A DNA stretch of 64,000 nt. Origin: Marinobacter guineae. GTDB taxonomy: Bacteria; Pseudomonadota; Gammaproteobacteria; Pseudomonadales; Oleiphilaceae. The stretch is taken from NCBI RefSeq assembly GCF_002744735.1, contig NZ_KZ319339.1, positions 1 through 64,000 of the forward strand, given 5' to 3'. This document shows positions 8,921 to 16,210 of the stretch, piece after piece. Position 1 is the stretch's first letter. Each line of letters opens with the position of its first letter. The notes below the pieces were generated by a model, which did not search any database, was not told the DNA's origin, and saw only the letters and a list, made by a program, of their open reading frames with translations. Made by a program: the position numbers and the translations under genes.

Positions 8921-10330
8921 ATGCGCGGCGACACCCAGACCGAACAACAGTCAGTTCTGATTGTTGGCGGTGGTATTACGGGGCTCTCACTGGCACTTGC
9001 GCTTGGGCGCCAAAAGAAAAGCGTGACCCTGGTTGAAGCAGACGAGCAACTAGGCGGTAATATCCGGTCGGTCAAGGAACAGGGATGGCACATGGAGCTC
9101 GGCCCGAACACACTTATGGCCAAGCCGTCACTGCACCATCTGCTAAAATCCTTGGATCTCAGTGACAAAGTTATCTTTCCACCTTTGACCAGCCGCAAAC
9201 GTTATGTTGTCAAGGACGGGGTTCCCGTTGCGTTACCAGCTGATCTGAAATCTGCGTTAAGCAGCCCTCTCATTGGCATCGAAGGCTGGCGTCACTTGAT
9301 TAGTGAACCTTTTCGCAAGGTAGCCAGCAGCGAAGAAACTCTGGCAGCCTTCGTTCATAGGCGCCTCGGTCAAAATATTCTCAATCACTTTGTCGATCCC
9401 TTTGTCTCAGGCGTTTATGCCGGATCGCCAGAAAAGCTTTCAGCTCAAGCCGCCTTCCCTCGGTTACATCGCCTGGAACAGAACAATGGGTCCCTGCTTC
9501 TAGGCGCAATCTCTCTAATGATAAATAGCAGAAAACAACGCATTAAGGATCGCGAAAGTGGGTTCCCCGACGCGTGGCGTGGAAAGATTGTGAGCTTTCC
9601 AGGCGGGCTTTCCACATTGGTTGAGGGAATCAGGGAGGAGTTGAGTCGGCTCGACAACGTCAGAGTGATAACCGGCTGTCGAGTGGAAAAGGTTGAGCAG
9701 AATGATCGAATGTGGCGCGTGGTCGACCAGCGGGGTCAAATGCGCGTTGCCCATCAGCTGGTATTGGCAACGCCAGCTCACGTCAGCGGATCACTCCTGG
9801 AACCGGTTAGCCCTGAACTTCGGTCAGAACTGGCCAGTATCGTCTACCCATCACTTGCTGCTGTTGCGTTGGGTTTCCCAGACGAGTCCATCAAACACCC
9901 ACTCGACGGCTTTGGAATGCTCATTCCAAGTCAAGAAAAGAAGCAGACGCTCGGAGCTTTGTTTTCCTCCACACTTTTTCCGAACCGGGCGCCAGAGGGG
10001 CATGTGCTTTTCACCTGCTTTATCGGTGGTCGCAGGAACCCGATGGCTGTCGAAAACTCAGATCAGCAGTTGGTAAATTTAGTCAGCGAGGAACTGCGCG
10101 AGATGCTTGATATCCAGGCCCGCCCGGTCTTTACCAAGGTCGCACGATGGGCTAACGCCATTCCGCAATATGACGTTGGGCATTTAAGCCGTATAGCCAA
10201 GATTGACGACATTGCGGAGCGCTACAAGGGGCTTCATTTAATGGGTAACTGGCGAGACGGTATTAGTGTCGGTGACTGCATTGATAGCGGTTTTTCCATG
10301 GCGCATAGATTGATAACTGCTGAGCGATGA
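8921..10330 (+). CDS. Protoporphyrinogen oxidase, HemY/HemG oxygen-dependent type
   Basis: A 469-residue FAD flavoprotein of the amine-oxidase fold. N-terminal SVLIVGGGITGLSLALALG is the dinucleotide-binding loop, followed by EADEQLGGNIRS and GPNTLMAKP, typical of protoporphyrinogen IX oxidase (PPOX/HemY). The C-terminal GLHLMGNWRDGISVGDCIDSG is the second FAD motif. It converts protoporphyrinogen to protoporphyrin in haem synthesis. ATG at 8921 is chosen for AGGGAG five bases upstream; a TTG-started longer frame from 8867 has weaker support. Divergent from the persulfide dioxygenase operon. Inside a sulfur/haem-rich block it may supply haem for cytochrome bd and the octaheme cytochrome, which is inference. 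Confidence 0.88.
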   Translation: MRGDTQTEQQSVLIVGGGITGLSLALALGRQKKSVTLVEADEQLGGNIRSVKEQGWHMELGPNTLMAKPSLHHLLKSLDLSDKVIFPPLTSRKRYVVKDGVPVALPADLKSALSSPLIGIEGWRHLISEPFRKVASSEETLAAFVHRRLGQNILNHFVDPFVSGVYAGSPEKLSAQAAFPRLHRLEQNNGSLLLGAISLMINSRKQRIKDRESGFPDAWRGKIVSFPGGLSTLVEGIREELSRLDNVRVITGCRVEKVEQNDRMWRVVDQRGQMRVAHQLVLATPAHVSGSLLEPVSPELRSELASIVYPSLAAVALGFPDESIKHPLDGFGMLIPSQEKKQTLGALFSSTLFPNRAPEGHVLFTCFIGGRRNPMAVENSDQQLVNLVSEELREMLDIQARPVFTKVARWANAIPQYDVGHLSRIAKIDDIAERYKGLHLMGNWRDGISVGDCIDSGFSMAHRLITAER

Positions 10331-10425
10331 TATCTGTGGAACGGTTGATTCGCCGTTTGGAGCTTCTGCAACCAGCATTAAATCCTGAGCTTAAACTCTC
10401 AAAACACCCGAATCGTGAGGATCTG

Positions 10426-10737
10426 ATGAAAATAGCCGTAACAAGCCAGAATCGAAAAACCGTCACCCAGCATGCCGGCCGATGCAGGAAATTCTTTATC
10501 TTTCACATTGTAGAAGGGCAGGTGGCTAAAAAGGAGCTTCTCGAACTTCCCAAAGAGCAGTCATTCCGGGAGAGCTCGTCGCAGCTACCGCACCCATTGG
10601 ATGATATTGATGTTCTAATCACCAGGGGGATGGGCTCTGGGTTGGCAATGCGCCTTAACGAAAAGGGTATTGAAAGTGTAATCACCGAAGATGAAGACCC
10701 AGAGAAGGCCGTTCGAAGCTATCTGACTATTTCATAG
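10426..10737 (+). CDS. NifX/NafY-like (dinitrogenase FeMo-cofactor family) protein
   Basis: A 103-residue protein of the NifX/NifB-C-terminal family. MKIAVTSQNRKTVTQHAGRCRKFFIF and DDIDVLITRGMGSGLAMRLNEKGI match the fold, with the His-Ala-Gly-Arg loop characteristic of the family. Outside nitrogen fixers such proteins bind iron-sulfur or molybdenum clusters, and function is usually unknown. ATG at 10426 is chosen because GAGG precedes it and family homology begins there; a longer frame starts at 10327 and overlaps the upstream stop codon. No nif genes are in the window. It is probably co-transcribed with the oxidase gene. Confidence 0.8.
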   Translation: MKIAVTSQNRKTVTQHAGRCRKFFIFHIVEGQVAKKELLELPKEQSFRESSSQLPHPLDDIDVLITRGMGSGLAMRLNEKGIESVITEDEDPEKAVRSYLTIS

Positions 10738-10794
10738 ATAGGTTTTTGTTGCCTTACTTCTCCGTGAAGCCTTTTCTATTTGTTAAGCCTATTC

Positions 10795-10810
10795 GTTCTA
10801 TAGATATAAC
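10795..10810. promoter_or_regulatory. Operator-like site, copy 2
   Basis: GTTCTATAGATATAAC matches the perfect palindrome at 17165-17180 in 13 of 16 positions and lies about 90 bases before the peroxiredoxin start. A TTGTTA at 10780-10785 could be the -35 box of a promoter whose -10 overlaps this site. Confidence 0.4.
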
Positions 10811-10902
10811 CATATGGGCTAACGCCCTCCGGACGGGTTATTGTTATTCCGACATCAAGAGGCAACCCGCCTCCACCAGCAAAACCCGAGAGGAGATTCA
10901 TC

Positions 10903-11529
10903 ATGAGTTTATTGCTTGGCTCTACCGCCCCGAACTTCACCATCGACAGCACCGCCGGCCAGATCAACTTCCACGACTGGGCAGGCGATTCCTGGGTATT
11001 CTTCTTCAGCCACCCGGCCGACTTTACTCCGGTGTGCACCACCGAGATGGGCCGCACAGCTCAGCTGGCGAAAGAATTCGAAGCCCGCAACGTGAAGCCC
11101 CTGGGTCTGTCCACCGATACCGTGGAAGAGCACGTAAAGTGGATTGAAGACGTCAACGACACCCAGAACTGCAACCTGCAGTTCCCGATCGTTGCTGACG
11201 CTGACCACAAAGTGGCCGAGCTGTACGAAATGATCCACGCCGGCGAGAGCGAAACTGCCGCTGTACGCAGTGTGTTCATCATCGACCCGAACAAGAAGAT
11301 CCGCCTGACCATGACCTACCCGATGGCGGTGGGCCGTAACTTCGACGAGATCCTCCGGGTTATCGATGCCCTGCAAACCGCTGATGCCAATAAAGTTGCC
11401 CTGCCGGCAGACTGGCGCAAGGGCGACGACGTGATCATTCCCCCCTCCATTTCCAACGAGGAAGCCAAGGGCCTGTTCCCGCAGGGCTGGAATGAAATCC
11501 GTCCGTACCTCCGCACCACCAAGTTGTAA
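10903..11529 (+). CDS. 1-Cys peroxiredoxin (Prx6/AhpC-TSA family)
   Basis: A 208-residue thiol peroxidase. The peroxidatic cysteine is in FTPVCTTE at about residue 46, and the Prx6-type C-terminal extension (PADWRKGDDVIIPPSI, then GWNEIRPYLRTTKL) is present. There is no resolving cysteine pattern as in typical 2-Cys enzymes. It reduces peroxides and possibly persulfides in the cytosol. A GAGGAG ribosome-binding site precedes the ATG, and a strong terminator follows, so it is likely a single-gene transcript inside the sulfur block. Confidence 0.94.
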   Translation: MSLLLGSTAPNFTIDSTAGQINFHDWAGDSWVFFFSHPADFTPVCTTEMGRTAQLAKEFEARNVKPLGLSTDTVEEHVKWIEDVNDTQNCNLQFPIVADADHKVAELYEMIHAGESETAAVRSVFIIDPNKKIRLTMTYPMAVGRNFDEILRVIDALQTADANKVALPADWRKGDDVIIPPSISNEEAKGLFPQGWNEIRPYLRTTKL

Positions 11530-11545
11530 TCTGGTTCGCAGGTAG

Positions 11546-11580
11546 AAAAAGGGGGCTTGCCATTCGGCGGCCCCCTTTTT
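11546..11580 (+). terminator. Terminator after peroxiredoxin
   Basis: AAAAAGGGGGC pairs with GCCCCCTTTTT around a 13-base loop. The long A-stem-T arrangement can work on both strands. Confidence 0.9.
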
Positions 11581-11585
11581 GCGTT

Positions 11586-11599
11586 TTGATCTCGATCAA
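11586..11599. promoter_or_regulatory. FNR/Anr box
   Basis: TTGATCTCGATCAA is a perfect TTGAT-N4-ATCAA site, about 100 bases before the rhodanese start and just upstream of an operator-like palindrome. It suggests activation under low oxygen of the rhodanese, octaheme cytochrome and cytochrome b genes. Confidence 0.75.
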
Positions 11600-11606
11600 G
11601 CCAACG

Positions 11607-11622
11607 CTTATATGCTTATAAC
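11607..11622. promoter_or_regulatory. Operator-like site, copy 3
   Basis: CTTATATGCTTATAAC contains the palindrome TTATA-N4-TATAA, matches the copy at 17165-17180 in 12 of 16 positions, and follows the FNR box by seven bases. The TATAAC half could be the -10 box of the rhodanese promoter. Confidence 0.45.
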
Positions 11623-11699
11623 TCTTATTGAGAGTAGCGGTCATACAGGCGTATGTTGAAGTAAGAACAGGGGACACCCGAATTCAGGAGGAAACCATC

Positions 11700-12245
11700 A
11701 TGAAACAGATACTGACAGCTGTGCTTGCCACTTTCGCCATTGCCCTCAGCGCCCAGGCGGAAGAAGCACTTTCCCTGACCCCACAGGAAACCTATGACAT
11801 GGTTCAGGAGCAGGGGGACGAACTCCTGTTTGTGGATGTCCGGGATCCGGTTGAAATCATGTTTATCGGATTCACCGATGCCGTTGACAAGAACATTCCG
11901 TTCAAGTTGGTGGACCGCTCGGCATTTCTGGCTGATAAAGGCCGGTTTGCCATGAACACCAATCCGGAGTTCGCGGCAGACGTGGAAAAAGCCCTTAAAG
12001 AAAAAGGCCTTAGCAAGGATGACCTGGTCATTACCATGTGCCGTTCCGGCTCAACCCGGGGCAAGCCCAGCGCGGAATATCTGCTGGAACGGGGCTTCAC
12101 CAATGTGAAATACATTGACCACGGCTTCCAGGGCAGTGGCGCCAAAGAAGGCAAGAAAAAAGGCATGAGAATTGTGAATGGCTGGCAGAACGACGGCCTG
12201 CCATGGTCCATGACACTCAACCCGGAGAAGATCTATCGTCCGTAA
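11700..12245 (+). CDS. Periplasmic rhodanese-like protein
   Basis: A 181-residue single-domain rhodanese with a cleavable signal peptide (MKQILTAVLATFAIALSAQA). The domain shows LLFVDVRDPVEIMF and an active loop ITMCRSGSTRGK with the catalytic Cys at about residue 122. It probably transfers sulfane sulfur in the periplasm. Start at 11700 follows AGGAGG at 11686-11691; the frame is open further upstream but without support. It is 94 bases before the octaheme cytochrome gene and probably in the same FNR-controlled transcript. Confidence 0.9.
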   Translation: MKQILTAVLATFAIALSAQAEEALSLTPQETYDMVQEQGDELLFVDVRDPVEIMFIGFTDAVDKNIPFKLVDRSAFLADKGRFAMNTNPEFAADVEKALKEKGLSKDDLVITMCRSGSTRGKPSAEYLLERGFTNVKYIDHGFQGSGAKEGKKKGMRIVNGWQNDGLPWSMTLNPEKIYRP

Positions 12246-12339
12246 TCCGGATCGTCGGCCTTACCGACTCTGAAGTCGCGTTTGCAGGGAGTCTTTGTAT
12301 ATTGATTTGGTCCTTGAACAGGGCCAGGGAGTCAGAGAC

Positions 12340-13959
12340 GTGAAGAATTTTGCATGGAACCGCTCCATCAACCGTTTTAGCGGGCTCTCTGCCCATGTGG
12401 CTCTGGCCGGAGCGTTGGTTTGCTCCGGCTTTTCTGTTTATGGGGCTCAACGCCCACCCGCCACTGCCGATCACAGCAAATTCGAGGCCCTTCAGGGCCC
12501 TTTCGAGAATGCACAGGAGGTAACCGAAGCCTGCCTGGGCTGCCATACCGAAGCGGGCGAACAGATCCGTGCAACCACCCATTGGACCTGGACCTACGAA
12601 CATCCGGAAACGGGCCAGACCCTGGGCAAGAGCAAGGTGATCAACAGCTTTTGCGGCATGGCGATCACCAACGAGCCCCGTTGTACCTCCTGCCATGTGG
12701 GCTACGGCTGGGAAGACATGAGGCAACCACCACCCACCGCGGATAACGCCGTTGATTGCCTGGTGTGTCACGACACCACTGGTGACTACTGGAAGTTTCC
12801 CACTCTGGCCGGGCACCCCACCTACACGCCCCGGGAATGGCCGAAGGGCAGTGGTAACATGGTCCAGCCGCCAGATCTGGAAATGATTGCCCAGAATGTC
12901 GGCGCCAGTGGTCGGGCCAACTGCGGTAACTGCCACTTCTATGGTGGGGGCGCAGACGGCGTGAAACACGGCGATCTGGACTCCTCTCTGGTGGATCCAC
13001 CCCGCTCCCTGGATGTGCACATGTCCCCGGACGGGCTCGATTTTGACTGCGCCGATTGCCATACCAGTTGGGGGCATGAGGTGGCGGGCAGCCGCTATCA
13101 GGTCAATGCCGCCGATACCCTGGGTATCGATGTACCGGGCCATACCGATCTCAGCCGTGCAAGCTGCCAGTCTTGCCACGGCGATTCACCGCACCCGCAG
13201 CAAAAGCTGAATGATCATGTGGACACCCTGGCGTGCCAGACCTGCCATGTACCCGAATTCGCCCGGGGCGGCGTCCCCACCAAAGTCTGGTGGGACTGGT
13301 CTACCGCCGGCCGGCTGGATGAGGACGGTCAGCCGATTACCGAATACGACGATCATGGTCATCCCAGCTATCTGAGCGAGAAAGGTGACTTCCGCCACGG
13401 CGAAAATGTCGTGCCAACCTACGCCTGGTTTGACGGCACGGTGAAATACACCCTGGTGGATGAAAAACTCGATGTGGCTCATCCTCCGGTTGAAATCAAC
13501 CGCATTGAAGGCAGCCCTGAGGATCCGGGTTCCCGCATCTGGCCGTTCAAAGTCATGCAGGGCAAACAGCCCTACGACACCGAACGGAAAACCCTGCTGG
13601 CCACCCACGTTTTTGGTGCCGATGACAGTTCATTATGGAGCAATTTCAGCTGGCCCAAGGCACTCAAGGCAGGCAGCGAGATGTCGGGCATGCCCTTCAG
13701 CGGCAGCTACGACTTCATCGAAACCACCATGCATTGGCCCATCACCCACATGGTGCCACCGGCTGAAATGGCGTTGGATTGTGCCTCCTGTCACGCCCGT
13801 AACAGTCGTCTGGCCGGTCTTCCAGGCATCTATATGCCTGGCCATAGCGGTAACATCTGGCTGGACCGTGTCGGCTGGTTACTGGTGGCCATGACCCTGA
13901 TCGGCGTTGTGCTGCATGGTCTGGCAAGGATTCTTCTGAAGGGGAGGGAGAAGTCATGA
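12340..13959 (+). CDS. otr: Octaheme c-type cytochrome, tetrathionate reductase family
   Basis: A 539-residue periplasmic multihaem cytochrome with eight CxxCH motifs: CLGCH, CTSCH, CLVCH, CGNCH, CADCH, CQSCH, CQTCH and CASCH. This number and the spacing fit the octaheme tetrathionate reductase (Otr) family described in Shewanella, which reduces tetrathionate and also nitrite and hydroxylamine in vitro. An uncleaved signal or anchor is near the N-terminus, and a C-terminal membrane helix (WLLVAMTLIGVVLHGLARIL) keeps it at the membrane. A GTG start at 12340 is chosen because AGGGAG lies eight bases upstream. It overlaps the cytochrome b gene by four bases, so electrons probably come from quinol through that partner. 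Confidence 0.93.
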   Translation: MKNFAWNRSINRFSGLSAHVALAGALVCSGFSVYGAQRPPATADHSKFEALQGPFENAQEVTEACLGCHTEAGEQIRATTHWTWTYEHPETGQTLGKSKVINSFCGMAITNEPRCTSCHVGYGWEDMRQPPPTADNAVDCLVCHDTTGDYWKFPTLAGHPTYTPREWPKGSGNMVQPPDLEMIAQNVGASGRANCGNCHFYGGGADGVKHGDLDSSLVDPPRSLDVHMSPDGLDFDCADCHTSWGHEVAGSRYQVNAADTLGIDVPGHTDLSRASCQSCHGDSPHPQQKLNDHVDTLACQTCHVPEFARGGVPTKVWWDWSTAGRLDEDGQPITEYDDHGHPSYLSEKGDFRHGENVVPTYAWFDGTVKYTLVDEKLDVAHPPVEINRIEGSPEDPGSRIWPFKVMQGKQPYDTERKTLLATHVFGADDSSLWSNFSWPKALKAGSEMSGMPFSGSYDFIETTMHWPITHMVPPAEMALDCASCHARNSRLAGLPGIYMPGHSGNIWLDRVGWLLVAMTLIGVVLHGLARILLKGREKS

Positions 13960-14558
13960 GCCGGGTAATGATCTACAAACGTTTCGAGCGTTTCTGGCAC
14001 TGGTTCCAGGCACTGTTGATCTTCACGCTGCTGTTTACCGGCTTCGAAATTCACGGCACCTACTCGGTGATCGGTTTCGGTGAAGCGGCCCGGCTGCATA
14101 CCCTGGCTGCCTGGGCGCTGATTGTGCTGTGGCTGTTTGCCATCTTCTGGCACATCACCACCGGCGAATGGCGCCAGTACATTCCCACAAGGAACGGCCT
14201 GTTTGCAGTCATGCGCTACTACCTGATCGGGACTTTTACTGGTGAGTCGCACCCCTACCGGAAGACCACCAGAGCCAAGCACAATCCGCTGCAGCGTTTG
14301 GCCTATTTGTTTTTCAAACTGATGATTACACCGGTCATCTGGCTCAGCGGGCTTCTCTATCTGTTCTATAACGACTGGCCCGTAACCCTGTCAGGCGCAC
14401 TGGAGCTGGAAACGGTGGCTCTGGTTCATACCGGAGCGGCTTTTGCCATGCTGATTTTCATCATTGCTCATGTGTACATGGCAACCATGGGTCCGAAGCT
14501 CGCCAGCCTGATCAAGCCCATGGTCACCGGCTACGAAGATCTTGAAGAACACCGATAG
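13956..14558 (+). CDS. Membrane cytochrome b (b561/thiosulfate-reductase type)
   Basis: A 200-residue inner-membrane di-haem cytochrome b with about four helices. Likely haem histidines are in RFWHWFQALLIF, GEAARLHTLAAWALI, FWHITTGEW and FIIAHVYMATMG. Such proteins oxidise quinol and deliver electrons to periplasmic multihaem or molybdenum enzymes. The ATGA overlap with the octaheme cytochrome gene indicates translational coupling and a shared complex. Confidence 0.9.
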   Translation: MSRVMIYKRFERFWHWFQALLIFTLLFTGFEIHGTYSVIGFGEAARLHTLAAWALIVLWLFAIFWHITTGEWRQYIPTRNGLFAVMRYYLIGTFTGESHPYRKTTRAKHNPLQRLAYLFFKLMITPVIWLSGLLYLFYNDWPVTLSGALELETVALVHTGAAFAMLIFIIAHVYMATMGPKLASLIKPMVTGYEDLEEHR

Positions 14559-14569
14559 AAAGTCTGCGG

Positions 14570-15532
14570 CTATTCTTCAATGCAGATCGCCCTGCGCTGA
14601 ACCGCTTGGGCGGTCTTGCCGAGAAGAACTGCGATAAGCACCGTAAGCAGGCCAAGAAGTAAAACACCAAGCCCTTTGAAGAACACGAGTTGAAGCTCCT
14701 CGTACATTACGAAAGTGGCGATCGTCATGGCTGCCATTGGGAATGAGTACGCCCACCAGGAAAGAAAGAATTCTAGTCGGAGGAACCTGGAGGCCTGGGT
14801 AATCAGCATCAGGGTCAGAAAGATCGCAACGTAGTAAAGCACCCGTCCAAAGGCGTTCACTTCGCCAACCAGCTGGAACCAGGAAATAAAACCCACGGCA
14901 GGCGGGGCGATCAAAATGAACAAAGTGGGCAGGAGTTTGGCCGGAAGCGGCTGATGGAAAAACATCCGGTAGAAAATGATGGTTAACAAAACCAGCCAGA
15001 AAACCAGGCCAATGCTGAAGAAGAACCACGAGATTTCCACAGATGCATGCTGCACGCCTGCAATGGGTACGAGGATGTTACCTACGATGGGGATAAACCA
15101 GGCCGGGTTGATGTGGGCAACTTCAAAGTGGGTCTGGTGCAACCAGGCTGACAAAACATAGAGCGTAAAGCCAAGGTGAAGGGTCGCGCCAATGCTCCAA
15201 AGAATGAGTGACACAGCGCCGTTGTAGGGTAACAGCGCGATACTCAATAGAATCAGACCAATCGATATGGTGGGGAAGAAGTTCAGTTTGACCGGATGGG
15301 CAAACTCCGCTTTTACTGCGCAGGGGTATTTCATGACCTTGGCCAGATAAAGCATTAGCAGAGCAACAAACCCGATGATGGTCAGCCCGAGCAATATGGG
15401 GCTTGGCTTCCAAGAAATTCCAAGCAAGCCTTCCGCACGATGCCAAGCGATGGTAAATCCGGTCATTCCCATCACAACGGCGAACCATGAAATCGGAAAA
15501 CTCTGCAATCGGGAAGGCCGAACTTCCGTCAT
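14570..15532 (-). CDS. TDT/SLAC1-family transporter (TehA-like)
   Basis: A 320-residue inner-membrane protein with about ten hydrophobic helices belonging to the tellurite-resistance/dicarboxylate transporter family (TehA, Mae1, SLAC1, yeast sulfite exporter Ssu1). FPISWFAVVMGMTGFTIAWHR at the N-terminus is typical of the TehA branch. Given its neighbours, export of sulfite or another sulfur anion is the most economical guess. It is convergent with the cytochrome b gene and follows the dsrE-like gene by 71 bases containing a perfect hairpin. Confidence 0.87.
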   Translation of the reverse strand: MTEVRPSRLQSFPISWFAVVMGMTGFTIAWHRAEGLLGISWKPSPILLGLTIIGFVALLMLYLAKVMKYPCAVKAEFAHPVKLNFFPTISIGLILLSIALLPYNGAVSLILWSIGATLHLGFTLYVLSAWLHQTHFEVAHINPAWFIPIVGNILVPIAGVQHASVEISWFFFSIGLVFWLVLLTIIFYRMFFHQPLPAKLLPTLFILIAPPAVGFISWFQLVGEVNAFGRVLYYVAIFLTLMLITQASRFLRLEFFLSWWAYSFPMAAMTIATFVMYEELQLVFFKGLGVLLLGLLTVLIAVLLGKTAQAVQRRAICIEE

Positions 15533-15565
15533 CCGTCTACCTCCTTTTCTGAAGACTCAACCAGA

Positions 15566-15589
15566 GTTGCCCCGTACACCCGGGGCAAC
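15566..15589. repeat. Hairpin between dsrE-like and TDT transporter genes
   Basis: GTTGCCCCG and CGGGGCAAC (15566-15574 and 15581-15589) form a perfect nine-base-pair stem with a six-base loop. No T-run follows, so it is more likely an RNA-stabilising or attenuating element in a dsrE-TDT transcript than a full terminator. Confidence 0.6.
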
Positions 15590-15603
15590 CCGAACCTCAA
15601 GGC

Positions 15604-16047
15604 TCAGAACGTGAACGTGCGCATCTTCGGGTTCAGCATCTGGCCGGCCATTTCCGGCGGCATTGCAACGCCGACGCCGTCAATCAGATCGTCCTTGCCG
15701 TAATCGCTGTTCGGAAGATACAGCGCACAGACCTTCGCCTTGCCACCCTGTTTGAGCAGGCCTCGCAGCATCTGCCCCGGAGTGACATCTTTCGGTTTGA
15801 GGGCGGGAGCTTCATAAGTCTTCAGCGCCAGGTCACCGGCCTGATCGCATAGTAGTACATTAACTTTTGCCCCTTGCTTGGCCATGGTGTTAGACAGGAC
15901 CATCGCCATACCTTGGGTCTGTAGGGAATCGCTGGACAGGATTACAAGCACTTCCTCAACAGCGCCTTTGTGGCTGTCGGCATGAATGCTGAATGGCGCG
16001 ACTGCTAACAGGGCAGCGGCGGCAAGGGCTTTGAATAATTTGATCAT
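15604..16047 (-). CDS. Periplasmic DsrE-family protein
   Basis: A 147-residue protein with a signal peptide (MIKLFKALAAAALLAVAPFSIHA) and a DsrE/TusD-like fold. VLVILSSDSLQTQGMAMVLSNTMAKQ and KVCALYLPNSDY (a conserved cysteine) match the family. DsrE relatives carry sulfane sulfur. Its periplasmic location pairs naturally with the periplasmic rhodanese. An AGTGACTTTGTCACT palindrome is 67 bases upstream of the start, and GAGGAG precedes the ATG. Confidence 0.88.
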   Translation of the reverse strand: MIKLFKALAAAALLAVAPFSIHADSHKGAVEEVLVILSSDSLQTQGMAMVLSNTMAKQGAKVNVLLCDQAGDLALKTYEAPALKPKDVTPGQMLRGLLKQGGKAKVCALYLPNSDYGKDDLIDGVGVAMPPEMAGQMLNPKMRTFTF

Positions 16048-16113
16048 GGGGAGCTCCTCTTTGATGGATCGAAAGACTTCAACGCGAAGGTATCTCGACA
16101 GGATTCAACCGTC

Positions 16114-16128
16114 AGTGACAAAGTCACT
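16114..16128. promoter_or_regulatory. Palindrome AGTGACAAAGTCACT, copy 2
   Basis: Reverse complement of the 15-base palindrome at 8798-8812, with identical flanks over 18 bases (16112-16129), upstream of the dsrE-like gene on the minus strand. Confidence 0.55.
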
Positions 16129-16154
16129 TAAGCAGGTCGATTAATATTCAGTTC

Positions 16155-16183
16155 AAAAAAAGCCGGGCGTTTTCGGCCCGGCA
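16155..16183 (-). terminator. Terminator of second persulfide dioxygenase gene
   Basis: On the minus strand GCCGGGC pairs with GCCCGGC around a CGAAAA-type loop, followed by seven T. It lies 28 bases after the stop codon of the MBL-fold gene. Confidence 0.88.
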
Positions 16184-16210
16184 AAGGGGTTGTGTGCTCA
16201 ATCTCCGGGT

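Noticed and set aside
12217..13179. Long 320-codon frame antisense to the octaheme cytochrome gene
   Set aside because: It lies wholly opposite a gene with eight haem motifs; the open frame is a by-product of GC-rich codon use.
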